Assembly: GCA_009869945.1 (NCBI GenBank)
Contig: WIXG01000208.1
Location: forward strand, 1 to 64,000
DNA from: Mesaphorura yosii
Taxonomy: Eukaryota; Arthropoda; Collembola; Poduromorpha; Tullbergiidae
Direction of reading: 5' to 3'
Length of the DNA: 64,000 bases
Part shown: positions 12,214 to 23,475 of the stretch, in pieces
Layout: every line of letters starts with the position of its first letter
Position numbering within the stretch: the first letter of the stretch is position 1
Notes under the pieces: model-generated
Told to the model about the DNA's origin: nothing
Database searches by the model: none
The model's input: only the letters and a program-made list of their open reading frames with translations
Made by a program: the position numbers and the translations under genes

Positions 12214-13173
12214 TGGATCACTTCGGTTCCGATTGCAGGATGGCACAAAATATTGACAAATGCAGATCAATCCAGACAAATAACTACCTTGTAATTGAAT
12301 GTATTTTTATATTATGAATCAAAGTGCAATAATAACTTTGTGAAGAATCCTTGTAATTTTTCAATTTAGAATTCGGATGAGAAGATCAAACGCTTATTTT
12401 TGAACCACCGCAATGGACTGGGAGTAGTTCGGAGTCGCGTCTTTCAGACTCCTGACATGTAACCGCAAATCCAAAGGAAATAACAATTTTATTACTACAA
12501 AAATACATCAATAATCACAACCTTACTTAAATTGTTCTAATTAGAGTTTTATAAACTTGCATTGCCGTCAAAAGACTATTGGTGCAGAATGTGCTGTTTG
12601 CAGAAAATGTTCGAGAGCATTTGTTCGGTGCACCCTGATAAAGTTTCATATTTGGTCTGGTATATCGACCGATGAAAGACTTTAGCATCGTAAAATCTAC
12701 CCGTTTCCGGGAATTACGTCGAGAATGTGAATTACTGAACATGAACACAAGAGTTGTAAGAGCGGAGAGAATCAGAGAATGTAACTAACTTCAGTTTCGT
12801 ACTGGACAGAGTCATGGTGCTGAACTTTGAACTATACATTTAGCATTACATTTACACATACTTACATATTACGAATTGCACTGTTCTAACATTACTTTGG
12901 CCATTGATCAGTTATCATTTGTACCACAAGAAAGCTACGTTTAAGTAATCTCTGGAATTTGCTATTTGCAAGGTGGAGTGTTTCTTGAGCTCGCTTACGT
13001 TTGTCGTTCGTCATATGTAGGTCGCCGCTTATAAAGTAAGTTTTCTACTCAAATATGTCCTATCATGTTCAGGTTTTGAAAGAGGGACCAGAAGGCGAAG
13101 TTTGGTATTAAGTACGTCTCTTGTTCTTCAACACCCACATCATCGCGTAAATAGGACAATTACCGAAGCTTCT
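12214..13173. other. Convergent intergenic region CEP164 / MARVEL-like copy A
   Basis: This AT-rich DNA holds the 3'UTRs of two convergent genes. An open frame at 12527-12748 (minus) resembles nothing. No repeat or RNA gene is seen. Confidence 0.4.
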
Positions 13174-13923
13174 TTAATAGATTTCGCTCTCTGGAGGTAT
13201 TGGACGCTTGCGCACGAAAGGTCGGTCAATAAACCAAGCCATCCAGCAAATATTTAAGTAGACCAGAGAGTTTACAATTCCGAGAGCCTGAAAGAGACCA
13301 AGAAACTGAGACCATCAGTCATAATTCCATAAACACAATTTTGTTTCCAATTGTCCTCTTACCCCAGACGCGAGTCTCTGTCCGTAATACGTTCTCTGTG
13401 TCGGAGTTGCTCCGGACCCAAATTGCTTGACACTGACAAGGAACAAAATCGCTCCAATGAACAGGAATAAGGTGGCGAATACGTGAAATGAGAAATCCTG
13501 CAAATACGAACGCAAGTCAGACTTTGCTCCGAATCGATTGATAGTGTGCTAATTTCTTACAAATATTTTCATGAGATTAGACCGTTTCAAGTGTCCTGTT
13601 CTTGCGCCCAAAGTGACCAGAACGAAGAATGCTGATAGACAAAGGCACATGACTACTATGGACAGGAAGAATTCCTCACGTGTGAAATGGTGCTGGTATG
13701 AGTCAACCGTGATTCCAAAGTCTATAATTCCAATCACCTTTTCATGACACAGCGATGATGAAACATTAAAGTTAACAGAATATAATATTAGAGAAAATGA
13801 ATGCCGACGAAGATTCAAGCAGCATGCTTACGACAGCACATTGCAACTTTGCGCTGAATCACTTACCACGGTCAAGAGACGAAGCCCGGTTGAAGTAAAC
13901 GGCAGAAGGTCAATTCTATCCAT
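13174..13923 (-). CDS. MARVEL-like four-TM protein, copy A
   Basis: Four exons: 13923-13867, 13737-13561, 13497-13363, 13287-13174; 160 aa, all introns phase 0. Exon 1 gives the short cytoplasmic head ending STGLRLLTV. Exon 2 encodes TM1 (VIGIIDFGITV), an REEFF loop and TM2. Exon 3 encodes TM3 (FATLFLFIGAILFLV) and an extracellular loop. Exon 4 encodes TM4 (ALGIVNSLVYLNI) and a basic, Pro-rich tail. The exon 2 acceptor is an unusual AAG. Topology and the LGIVNSLVY last helix suit the MARVEL family of membrane-apposition and tight or septate junction proteins. That is a fold-level inference; I do not recognise a named orthologue. It is the most downstream member of the seven-copy array and keeps a distinctive basic tail. 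Confidence 0.8.
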
Positions 13924-15812
13924 GTTTCTTGTTTTCTGTTCCAGGAGCTCGAGAATTTCAAGAAGACAAGTAGAAGCCGTAGTCCAACGGTGAGATGCGT
14001 TTGTATCGCCGATTGATTTCGTACAGAATCTGCTTCTTATCACGTTGAGTTCTCAGGTTCGTCAGTGGAATTGAGTTGAAACGTACTGTCTGCGGAAAAG
14101 ACGAGCTCACAATTGAAGCTCTTTTCCTGGGTCGCAATTCGATTGAATTCCTCGCTGACGTCGATATTCGATTGTTGTCCCGACTAGCAGCAGACGATGC
14201 AGAATGTAGCAACTGGTAACTGGTACGAGCTTTTCACAACTTATCGATGCGGAATTTATGGATTAAATCGCGTGCGCGTGTCTCGTTCGTTCCTGGATTG
14301 CAAATGAGCAACTGGCAACTCGTTTCTGTTGTCAAAATATATTCTATTGTACACTGTATGCAGGTCGCACACAAATGATGGGTTCCAACTACGTTGACAA
14401 AAATCCAATTTGGAACTGGAGGGAGTATTGATGAAACGTTGGTCAATATGCCAACACAAACACGCAATGCATAATTGGATATGATGCACAAACACAAGAA
14501 TTCGATTCGATTTGATATGTGTGAATAATTAAGCAGGTAATATCAGCCCAGGTTTGTTTATATTTTACGAGGCAAAGGTAAAGGAGGCAAAGACACTGCA
14601 GAGCAAGACGACTACGGTTACGCTACGTGCATGAAGTTTCGCGTTACGCCAAGTCAAACAATGTAAGTCAAGTAAATACGGCGAAACGACGCACAGATGG
14701 AAAATGCTAAGGCACAGACACAGGTTGTATTATTCTTGCGGTTGTGGCACAACAATGCAACAAACCAGAGGCTGAAGCCGAAATATTTTCATTTGGGTAC
14801 CTGTTTAGGAATTCAGGCTGAAGACACTCTGCACATTTACACCCTTCCTACACGACCGCAGTCAAAAGTAGCTCCAGGGCTTGATGGTAGTGTTAACCCA
14901 GTAACTTTTACCCTCGCGTCGCATTTGTGTTTGGAATTTTAGCCTGGGCTTGACGCTTAAGTCAAAAATAAAAGGAAATGCATAGCGTTTGTAAGTCCGT
15001 ACGCGTACAAAGCTCTTTTGTGCAACCGTCGTAAATTTTTGTTTACTTGCACTTTTCTTATCATAAAAGCAACACTTGGACACTTGCATTTTGTTCTTTT
15101 TTGACTTGGTGGAATGGAATGGAAATATGATGCGTTTTTTAAAATATGAGTCCAAAATGGTGACACCAGCCCGAAGTTAGCACAACCCAACAGGGACACA
15201 CAGACACGGCTTTTAGCTACGCATTTCTCGCCTTAAATCATTTGCACTTATTGGCGTTGTGCAAGTTGTAGCTTGACTGACTGGAGTAGAAACTGGCAGT
15301 AGATGAGTAATGACAGCAATGTGTAGATTTAATCAACATTGAGATTTCCTTCCTGCACAAAATGAAATCTGGATACATGGTTAATAAACTGGAAATTAAA
15401 TTTACATTTTCCCATGCTTGAAGCATGCGAAGTACGAATTACAAGTGAATTAAAAAACACGGCACGGACACGACGAAATCCACAAATGTACTTTACTTGT
15501 ACGCTGAGTATTTTATACGAGTATGATAATTAAATACAAAAAGTAGCAACAATTGTGTGTGATGGATAATGAAATGACCTTATTATAATATTATGACATG
15601 ACATCATCTCTGTCTCTGAAGGTTAAATATTTTACGTATTTTCACAAGTATGGTAAAGCTCATTTGCTATGCTGGGCTGCATTGTGCTTTTTATGTACGT
15701 GTTAAAATAATTTCCGTCCTGCATTAGTCTTAGTCATGAAAAATACCAAAAATTCTCGGAGTATTTTCGTACACGTTTGCTATCTGCTTCTGGCAATTGG
15801 CAGCGCCGCTGT
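13924..15812. other. Spacer between MARVEL-like copies A and B
   Basis: 1.9 kb without a supportable gene. Minus-strand open frames at 13958-14212, 14234-14497 and 14862-15155 lack homology to the array or to known families; the first may be 5'UTR of copy A. The region next to 15812 is AT-rich 3' DNA of copy B. Confidence 0.4.
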
Positions 15813-16310
15813 TTAATTGCCGCGACGGCAAACTGCCCAGCCAAGTGAGCAGTAAATGAGTCCGTTCAGAATGCCAAGAATTCCAGCCGACAGTCTCTGA
15901 ATGAATTTGGCAGTGCTTGGCTTCTCACCCCAGTCGACGACGCTGATAATCATCAAAACAGCGCCCACGAGAAGAATGATGCCTCCGATGCCGTGGAAGA
16001 GGGTCTCAACTTTCCTGATTATTGGAGCGTCGTTTGAGATTCCCAGGAAGGCGACGACGGCGAGAATGGCAGACACAATGAGGCAAATGACGATCGTCCA
16101 GAAGAAAAACTCCTCGTTCTTGGTCCAGTAGTGATCAACGGTGATTCCGACATCGATGGCTCCGATTATCTGTATACAAAGGCAAAGATTACAAGATCTG
16201 AGCCTCTCCGCGACCATTCATTCAGAAGCAACTCGTCAGTCTCTTACCAATGTGAACAATCGGAGGCTCCCGACGGGCCCTGAGAAGATGCTTGTGTCAA
16301 TTCCTGCCAT
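15813..16310 (-). CDS. MARVEL-like four-TM protein, copy B (intron-poor)
   Basis: Two exons: 16310-16248 and 16169-15813; 139 aa. The head ends GSLRLFTL, followed by TM1 (IIGAIDVGITVDHYW), a KNEEFFF loop, TM2 (ICLIVSAILAVVAFLG), TM3 (GGIILLVGAVLMIISV) and TM4 (AGILGILNGLIYCSLGW), ending in a short CRRGN tail. The two positions where copies A, C, F and G have introns (after RKV and after LSAG) are continuous coding sequence here, so copy B has lost introns 2 and 3 but kept intron 1. The reading frame is clean and hydrophobic segments are undisturbed, so it looks functional. Family assignment is by topology and similarity to its neighbours. Confidence 0.85.
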
Positions 16311-18540
16311 GATAAAAAGCTAGGGCTGTGCTTCAGGCCTGAGGCGTGTCACGAAACAGAAACGAGGTAAATTGAGATTCACAGCGGAATGCAGCAGTGA
16401 TTACCGAGACGGTCGAAACCTGGACAGAGACTGAAGACAAGTCGTTCAGGCTCCGCGTCTTAACGTTATCATAACAAGCAACTCGTACTGCGTGGTAACA
16501 TGACCAAAAATTCCTTACGTTGGAGGTTTAAGGGGATGCAAGGGTTGGTTGTGTTTTGGGCTTGGGATTTTGGATGATGTGATAATAAATACGCTTCGCA
16601 CAAGAGGATGCTAATGCAATAAAATAGAATGGAATGGACGCTGAGTAATAATAATAACAAAAATGATACAAGCTGAAGTGGTTGAATGAAGCCAAGCCCT
16701 TTTCCTCCTGCACTGTGACTTCTATACTCGTACTTGTTCTTATGTTTTCCATGATTCATTGTAATTACGCCATCGCCATGCAACGCAGGATCGCAAGTGA
16801 CTAGCATCAAGCGGTGACAACATTCATTACATATTGCACAGCTAAGAAAAGTTCCTTGAAGAACACTATAAACTTAAACACTAGGCCAAGATTGCGTAAT
16901 TGCTGAGACCATCGCCAAAGCCGATCGCATCGCATCACATCGCCATCGTCATTATGAGCTCACGACTTTACCTTAAAATTGGCTGGCCAACTCAGCCATC
17001 ACGACACGCCACTTCATTCAAGTGCACAGGAATTTCACGTCGGGGGCGTTTAACGATTTAACTCCTCTAATGCAATGCATTTTCCACGCAGCTCAGTACT
17101 GCGTTTAAGTGAAATCAGGGACAATGAAATGAAACTGAAAGTGATTTTGAATGAACCGGTCCTTCATACGGTAATATAACAATGGACATGATAAAATCAT
17201 ATTGATGGATGACAAGACGATGATGAATCTTCTATTTCAATCTTCGTAAATAATTATTGTGCTCCAGCAAAAGCAAAGTATCATGGCTTGGTATGTTTGA
17301 GTCTCAGCAGATAATAAGTTCGTTGTGGGTCATGTAGAATGTAGACGGAGATTCAGATGGAGATCAGGCCGTACATGGGCGGATGATGAATATTGCAGGC
17401 CATGCACTAGAAAATTGGATTCTGTGTCCATAACTCTATCTACACTGTCCAGGCTGCAGAGTATAGCGTGCTGATAAATTATAATGCTAGTTTCATTTTC
17501 TAAATTGAGCAAAATGACTAAATATGTCATGAGCCACTCCATGTCGGGCAGACCAAAGAAAAACTCGATGAGCAACGAATTACATGAGTCAAGCCAGCCA
17601 CAAGACACAAGGAAGTTGTACGTACAAATGGTACAAGCATAATGCGATTATGGAAAGGAAAGTACTTACTTAAGCATGTGTTTACAAGTCACGGCTTTTG
17701 CGATATATTTTCAGTGATGCGGTTGTGGCATGATGCATGTGGTCATCTCTAAAATAAGGCACGAAGACACAATGTCAAGAAAAATGTTTCGCAAGCAGTA
17801 AACAAGGCAGGTAAACACCGCACGACGAGACGAAGAAGCTCTGAAATGAAGAATACTCAGGCAAATTGAATCAAAGTAGTTCACCTTCAACTATAAGTTT
17901 AATGTCTTGATTCTCGCAAGCTGCTTGCTCAGATTGCTGGCTGTAGTTTAAATTAGCTAATACATTATTTGCACAAGATGCTTGATGACGCTTAGAGCTT
18001 GGAATTTGAATCATGACATATCTTTAAGATCCCAGTCTATTATCAACAATGATTAATTATGGCAGCGGTTTAACAGTTTAACTGCAGTTTGTCACACCAT
18101 TTGATCGTTACTCGCTGCGAGCACTGGCACATTGAGCTCAGCAGTTGTCCGATGCATAATAAAGTATTGTTCATGCCGACCGTTGATGCTAGCACGCGCA
18201 GTTTGACCGTGGTCCAGACATATTGAAGTATAAAAAATGAATGTCATCCTACACATGATCAAGGCTTGTGCTAAGAAGGAAAGGAAACAAACAAACGATT
18301 TATCAATTCGTGATTAATTTGTGATAAAGCCAACACACATAAAGCACAATTGGACGAAGCGAGTAAGCAAAGGATGAAGTGAACAAGAAATTTTATTGAG
18401 ACGGACTACATGACGTGTAAATACTGCGTTGCTGAAGATTAACTTGCGCGCGTACAGTAGAGCGTAATTTTAATAATAACTAGAAGTTCAAAAGGCTGGC
18501 TGTTATTGCTGCTCCTTTCTCGGATGCGGAAGACGTTGCT
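16311..18540. other. Spacer between MARVEL-like copies B and C
   Basis: 2.2 kb without a recognisable gene. Minus-strand open frames at 16469-16810 and 17330-17608 do not resemble the array exons (no LLTV head, no GLLNS last helix). It holds the 5' region of B and the 3'UTR of C. I see no clear repeat. Confidence 0.4.
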
Positions 18541-19248
18541 TCAAACATGGGATGGAGACTCCGGAGCTGACTGCGTAGATGCGACGCACTCAGGCTCCTT
18601 CGGTATAGACATGTGAACTTGTACTAGGGCCTTTTGCACTCGATCCTTGAATACAAAGTAGCCTACCAGCACGTACAGGATGCCCTGGGCGAAGCCAAGC
18701 ACCTAAATGATAAGAAAATCGAATTTATTGAGAGCTTTATGGATAAATGTGACATAGCAGGGATGAAACTACCACCAGAAAGATGTAGACTTCTGTCGGA
18801 ACTTTGTGCGCGCAGAATCCTGCGTAATCTGTGCAAATAAATACTTCCGTCACAAGTATTGAGCCTCCACCCAGGAAATGCCCCATCCAATCCTGAGATA
18901 ACGAGTTGGCACGCGGTATTAACTGTTCAGGTTCATAAACACACGAACGACCGGGAGTTGTACTTACACCCTGAATTTTCACCGCACTTGGGTTGAGGTC
19001 AATGAGCAGAAGGATTAAAATGGCAACAGAGTAGATGAGCCAAGGAATCACGGGAAAACAGTAACGTTGATTTAGACCAGTGACATTGTTCGATGTCCAA
19101 CTGTAGCACATGACGATAATCAAAACTCCAATTACCTGGACGGGCACAATATAATCAGTTGCCTATTTCTAATGAACGTTACGCTGAGTTTTACCAGTGT
19201 CACAATGCGGAGAATTCCTGCAGTGCCTTTAAGTGGAGTGAGAGCCAT
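18541..19248 (-). CDS. MARVEL-like four-TM protein, copy C (divergent)
   Basis: Four exons: 19248-19195, 19135-18968, 18892-18773, 18702-18541; 167 aa, introns phase 0. The head ends AGILRIVTL. TM1 is VIGVLIIVMCYSW, TM2 IYSVAILILLLIDL, TM3 starts in exon 3 (HFLGGGSILVTEVF) and TM4 is VLGFAQGILYVLVGYFVF. The exon 3 donor is a GTAGTT at 18772, chosen because it keeps phase 0 and gives a normal 70-base intron; the frame otherwise meets a stop 11 codons later. The long tail is Ser/Pro/Glu-rich and ends QSAPESPSHV. It lacks the acidic-aromatic loop (E-E-F/Y-F) shared by A, B, F and G, so it is the most divergent intact copy. Confidence 0.75.
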
Positions 19249-19692
19249 TTTGTGATGGAGATCGCCTATCAGCACAGGACAGTAATCAAAGGTCACTGCG
19301 CAGGGCCAGAATCAGAAATCTAAAGCTGCTCAGCTGCTACTGCACTCATAAAGGACTTTCGGCTGGTTGAACGATAACATGGTTATGGCTGCCCGGGTTG
19401 TCTAGGCTCTATGAATGGTAGAACGTAGCGTAGCGTGAGGATCTCATGCGTGCAGACAAAAATATCTTAAATTAAAGCAGCAACTAATGGCCAGAAATGG
19501 AAACAGAAGCTCAGTGCTTTTTTTTTATCGATTTTCACTTAATTTATTCTCATATCACGACACAGTACAATAGCAAATAATTTAGTGTGTAAATTGATTT
19601 CGTTTAAGCACCGGGAAAAGGTTAATGGTCACAGTAGGAGCTTCGGTGACTTCGTGGAATGTCCACAATTTTGAGTTTTGCTTAAACTAGCT

Positions 19693-20436
19693 TCAGGCTT
19701 CAGCTGGTGGTGGTAGAACGTTGGCCAAGGACTCGTGCTGAGTAGGTGTCAGTGACACTTCTCCAACCACCGGCGCGAAGGCTTTTTTGTACAACAGCCA
19801 ACCAATTGCGAAGTAAATCATGCTGTTCAGGAGACCGATTACCTGAAATTGCAGAATACTGCGTTTGGAAATTAGGAACTTAACTCAGACAATGTTTGAT
19901 GTAAGAAAATCTACGTAACATACCCCTGCAATCACGCGAAAAATGTGAGCCCCAGTACCAGACAAATGAATAATCATGAACTTAGAATCGGATACGCTGA
20001 CAAACCACACAGCAGCTCCGATGAGTAGCAGGAACCCTCCAATCAAGTGATACACAAAGTCCTATTCAGGATCGAATACGAACGAATTAGGTATAACATA
20101 TTGTAGCTTTTGTAACAGACTGCTGTATAACTTACGCCTTTTTGGTACATTTCATTTTTCGTTCAGCACACCAACAACAGCCAGAATAATTAACGTGGTG
20201 GATAGCGCGAATAAGATAATGGCGATTGCCAGGAAATATTGTTCGCTGACGACGTTCACGTACCATATCGCTATCAGCACAACATTCAGTAGGCCGATTA
20301 TCTGCGAGCAAATATTCAGGAGTACTTATTAGGGCAGTTCCGTATGCATTGTACCAATAGTGAATTCTAGGAGGACTGTAAAACTTACGACTACCGCTAG
20401 TTTGAGTTTATTAACAAGTGTTGCAAACAGTCCCAT
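19693..20436 (-). pseudogene. MARVEL-like copy D, frame broken by one base
   Basis: Exons by homology: 20436-20389, 20301-20136, 20061-19924, 19842-19693. Exons 1, 3 and 4 are intact and splice sites are normal. Exon 2 is 166 bp where F, G and E have a multiple of three. The extra base lies in an A5 run (20155-20159) near its end and makes an in-frame TGA, so as written the protein ends after TM2. Without the extra base the frame would give 166 aa with VLNENEMYQKG at that point, matching copy G (VIEENDVMIKV). All four TM segments and a Pro-rich tail ending PPPAEA are otherwise preserved. This is either a very young pseudogene or a homopolymer error in the assembly. Confidence 0.7.
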
Positions 20437-21211
20437 TGTCCCAACTGCCAACGTCCAGCTTTCTAATCCAAGATTTCTTCCGGCGAACCAACAATGATTT
20501 TGTTGCACTCACTCGATAATTGATAAGTCGATTCGAAGGAAAGCTCTCAAAATAAAATTAGAGGTTGCAGATCACTTGCAGAGCGAATGAATCGAACCTA
20601 GAGTGTGTCCAGCAGCTTTTCGTTCTTCGCCGGCGACCCGCATCCGCCATACTCGTAATTCGTAATCGATTGGAATCATTTGCCATGCCAAGCTCAAGCT
20701 CCGTTGTCCAGGTGTTCTGAAACTGCTTGACAATTGGTCATTCGTCTTCACATTCATTCGTTCGGTAGAGTTTATTTGAGAATATTTTTGTTACATGCAA
20801 AAGTAGTGAAATAATTCTTCTAGTTAATTTGGAAGCTTATAATTTGAAGCCAATAAAATAAGGATTGAGCACCGGTGACTCGGGCGACGATGCTGTGGTC
20901 GAATCAGCTCCAGGTGCAGTGCCTTATAAAGTAATCCGCCAATGAATGGCCAAGTAATTAAGATATTCAGGGGACTGAATCTAAAATTGAAATGTCGTAA
21001 TTTATTCTCATGTCATGGCATATAACAGTAAATCATGTCATATGTGAAATTGGTTTTGTTTCTGCAGTACGATGAGGTTAATGTTCATTTTCAGAAGCGC
21101 GCAACACCGCGTCATGTGCGTTAAGTTTGAGCTCAGCCTGACTTGCAGCTGCTGGTAGGTGCTACGTAGACTAAGGACTCACTCAGGGTAAAAAGGTATC
21201 GTTTGCGCTGC
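20437..21211. other. Spacer between copies D and E, with relic and duplicated 3' flank
   Basis: It holds the upstream region of D, the exon-4 relic listed separately (20868-20985), and a stretch at about 20995-21195 clearly similar to D's own tail and 3'UTR (about 19530-19720), with shared TAATTTATTCTCAT and AAGGACTC blocks. This shows D and E arose by segmental duplication that included the 3'UTR. Confidence 0.6.
20868..20985 (-). pseudogene. Orphan exon-4 relic of an F-like copy
   Basis: On the minus strand this segment matches exon 4 of copy F (22233-22114) over its whole length, including TACTTGGCCATT, TTATAAGGCACT and GCATCGTCGCCCGA. It contains a small insertion that shifts the frame, and its acceptor is TAG rather than CAG. 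No matching exons 1-3 lie upstream: the DNA on that side is the 3' flank of copy E. It is therefore the remnant of an eighth copy whose front was deleted, or a decayed duplicate last exon of E. Confidence 0.75.
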
Positions 21212-21754
21212 CTAGAAGACTCTTCTGTACAATTTTCCACCAATCACCAGGTAAATTATGCTGTTCACGAGTCCAAGTATCTGAATTCAATCATCGAGGC
21301 GTTATGTTAGGAATTCCACTTTGAATGGGTTTAATATTACGAAACGCACTCCTGAAATTAAGCGGATGATGTTGTCTGAAGTGCTAAGATATCGCTAATG
21401 ATCAGCTAAGCTGACTATGAACGTAATCGCCATGTGATAGGAGTTCATTTCTTATTGCCTATGGCCTACAACACGCGCACGTACCACTTTCATGCATGCT
21501 GAATCTTCGTAAATCACACCAAGGAGGACAAAAATACGAATGGCGAATTTCGTGACCATGATAATGACCATTGCCAAGAAGTAATGCTCAGAGGAGTAGG
21601 ACCAAGAGTACCGTATTGGCGTCAGTATAACGTCTATCAGACCGATTATCTATAAGAATAGAAAGAGCTCATTCTTTTTGTACTAGGAAACGTGTACGAA
21701 ACTTACGATAGTCGCAAATTTGAGTTCGCCAGTAAGATCGTCTAGCAGTTCCAT
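21212..21754 (-). pseudogene. MARVEL-like copy E, decayed exon 3
   Basis: Exons 1 (21754-21707), 2 (21649-21485) and 4 (21280-21212) are open and have good splice sites. TM1-TM2 and the TM4 helix (ILGLVNSIIYLVIGG) are readable. Exon 3 (about 21450-21350) is only about 101 bp against 138 in copy D, has lost most of TM3 and contains stop codons in every frame compatible with exon 2. Exon 4 ends early at a TAG, while DNA downstream of it still resembles the coding tail of copy D. The simplest reading is a pseudogene in early decay. A shortened two-TM product from exons 1-2 cannot be excluded. Confidence 0.7.
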
Positions 21755-22113
21755 TTTTAAACTTAAGCTTCCTTTCAGCAAGCCAACAAGAACTTATTGC
21801 ACACGACCTCAAGCAAAATTGACCCACTGTATTTTCTTTGGAAGTGAAAGACGAAAACTTGGAGTCCTTGAAAGCCGATCGCAATCAATGAGTCACTGAA
21901 CAACTTGAATGAAATGGTCCGGATTGTATCGGTGCTCGGTTGTGCAGGCTCTAAGTACTCTGGCAGCCATTGTATCTTTTTCCGGCTCACTTTATTCACA
22001 CAATAATTTCTAATAGTATTATGCAAAATTTAGTGCAACAACTGGCAGTCATTTTTGCAATTTTTTTTCCAAATTCAACAATCAATCATTAGAACTGGAT
22101 ATTTGTTAAGATT
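21755..22113. other. Spacer between copies E and F
   Basis: Short intergenic stretch holding the upstream region of E and the 3'UTR of F. No further feature is seen. Confidence 0.4.
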
Positions 22114-22796
22114 TTATTTTGCTGCCGAATCACGCGCCGGTGATTCGGGCGACGATGCTGCGACAGGCGCAAGTGCCTTATAAATTAATCCCCCAATGGC
22201 CAAGTAAATTGTGCTGTTCAGGAGGCCAAAAATCTGAAAAAGAAATAATCTCCCCGTCAGCAAATGATCAATTAGTCTTTATGTACGTGAGACTTGGAAA
22301 AACGACACGTGCCCCTGAGAATATGCGCTGTGTGTGGACCGGACTCGAAAACCTGTAGTGGTTTATGCTGACGAACCACACAATGGTTCCGATGAATAGA
22401 AGAATTCCTCCAAGGATGTGATATCCAAGTTCCTAGGCCAAAGCCGAATAATGTCACCGTTTGGTACCTTCTCGGAATTACAAAAGAAACTTACAGCTTT
22501 CTTCACCGCCTCAGTTTGGACCAACAGTCCTAGAAGGGCCAACGCAATTAGTATTATGGACACAGCAAACAAGATTATGACGATTGCCAGGAAATACTCC
22601 TCGCGAGACTCTCTTGCTATAAATTGGTCGGCAGTCAACCCCAAATCGACCACGCCGACAATCTGCGGACAAGAATTTCTCTTTTTCATGTTTCTTACAA
22701 CGCGTCGTGTTACTTCGATTGAAAGCTTACCACTGTTGCGAGTTTCAGTTTGCCAATAATGTCGCCGAAAATTGAGGTGTTCAGGGTGAGGGCCAT
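22114..22796 (-). CDS. MARVEL-like four-TM protein, copy F (GC-AG intron)
   Basis: Four exons: 22796-22731, 22662-22495, 22432-22313, 22233-22114; 157 aa, introns phase 0. The head ends GKLKLATV. TM1 is IVGVVDLGLTA, then SREEYF, TM2 (IVIILFAVSIILIALALLG), TM3 (GGILLFIGTIVWFVSI) and TM4 (IFGLLNSTIYLAIGG), with an Ala/Ser/Pro-rich tail. The exon 3 boundary, set by homology to A and G (last codons QRIFSG), is followed by GCACGT, so intron 3 must use a GC donor or an unrecognised alternative. The stop codon overlaps an AATAAA. It is closest to copy G and to the orphan relic. Confidence 0.8.
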
Positions 22797-23475
22797 GATT
22801 GTAATTGAAGAACTTGTCCGCGATCAAATGTAGAGAAACGGGTTTGTACTTGAAAATGGACAAATGGAGGGCAACGTGTTAATCAGCACTTCAACCAACG
22901 CTAACTGGATGCGACAACCGTTAATTCCTCCGAAGACATGAAAGAAGCAACAGAATGGTGAGGAAGCACGCTTCCCATTTGGTGATGTGATAAATGGTGT
23001 GCAAACAGCAAATATTTGACGAAACTGTCATCCAACATGCTTATCTTTGCTAAGCACGAAAAAAGCTCTATCTGTGAAGATGGATGCTGCTGAATGAATT
23101 TCCGAACGTAGAATGCAAAGCAGCAATGGTAAAAAATCCCAAATACATAATTCATAATTTTGCATTACTGAAATTTGATGATTGTACCGAATAAATTTGA
23201 TGCTTTTCCATTAAAAATTGTAAATACAACAAAACAGAGTTTTTGCAATGTAATGTTTGAGCACGATCGTTCTGTGAACATTATCCGCGTTTTTGACGTT
23301 TTAATAAAAATTTCCCATGAAAGGACTCAACAGTCAAATCAAATCAATATCACTGTCACTTAACTATCAAATCACAAATCATGGTAAAATTGTACCTAGT
23401 TGGAATCCAGTTGGTCAATTTGAAGTCATTATGTATTCAGACGTTTCTTTATACAGTCGAAGGTGTGCAGCCTGT
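22797..23475. other. Spacer between copies F and G
   Basis: AT-rich intergenic DNA with the promoter side of F and the 3'UTR of G. Open frames at 22901-23155 (minus) and 23175-23363 (plus) are short and show no family features. Confidence 0.4.
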
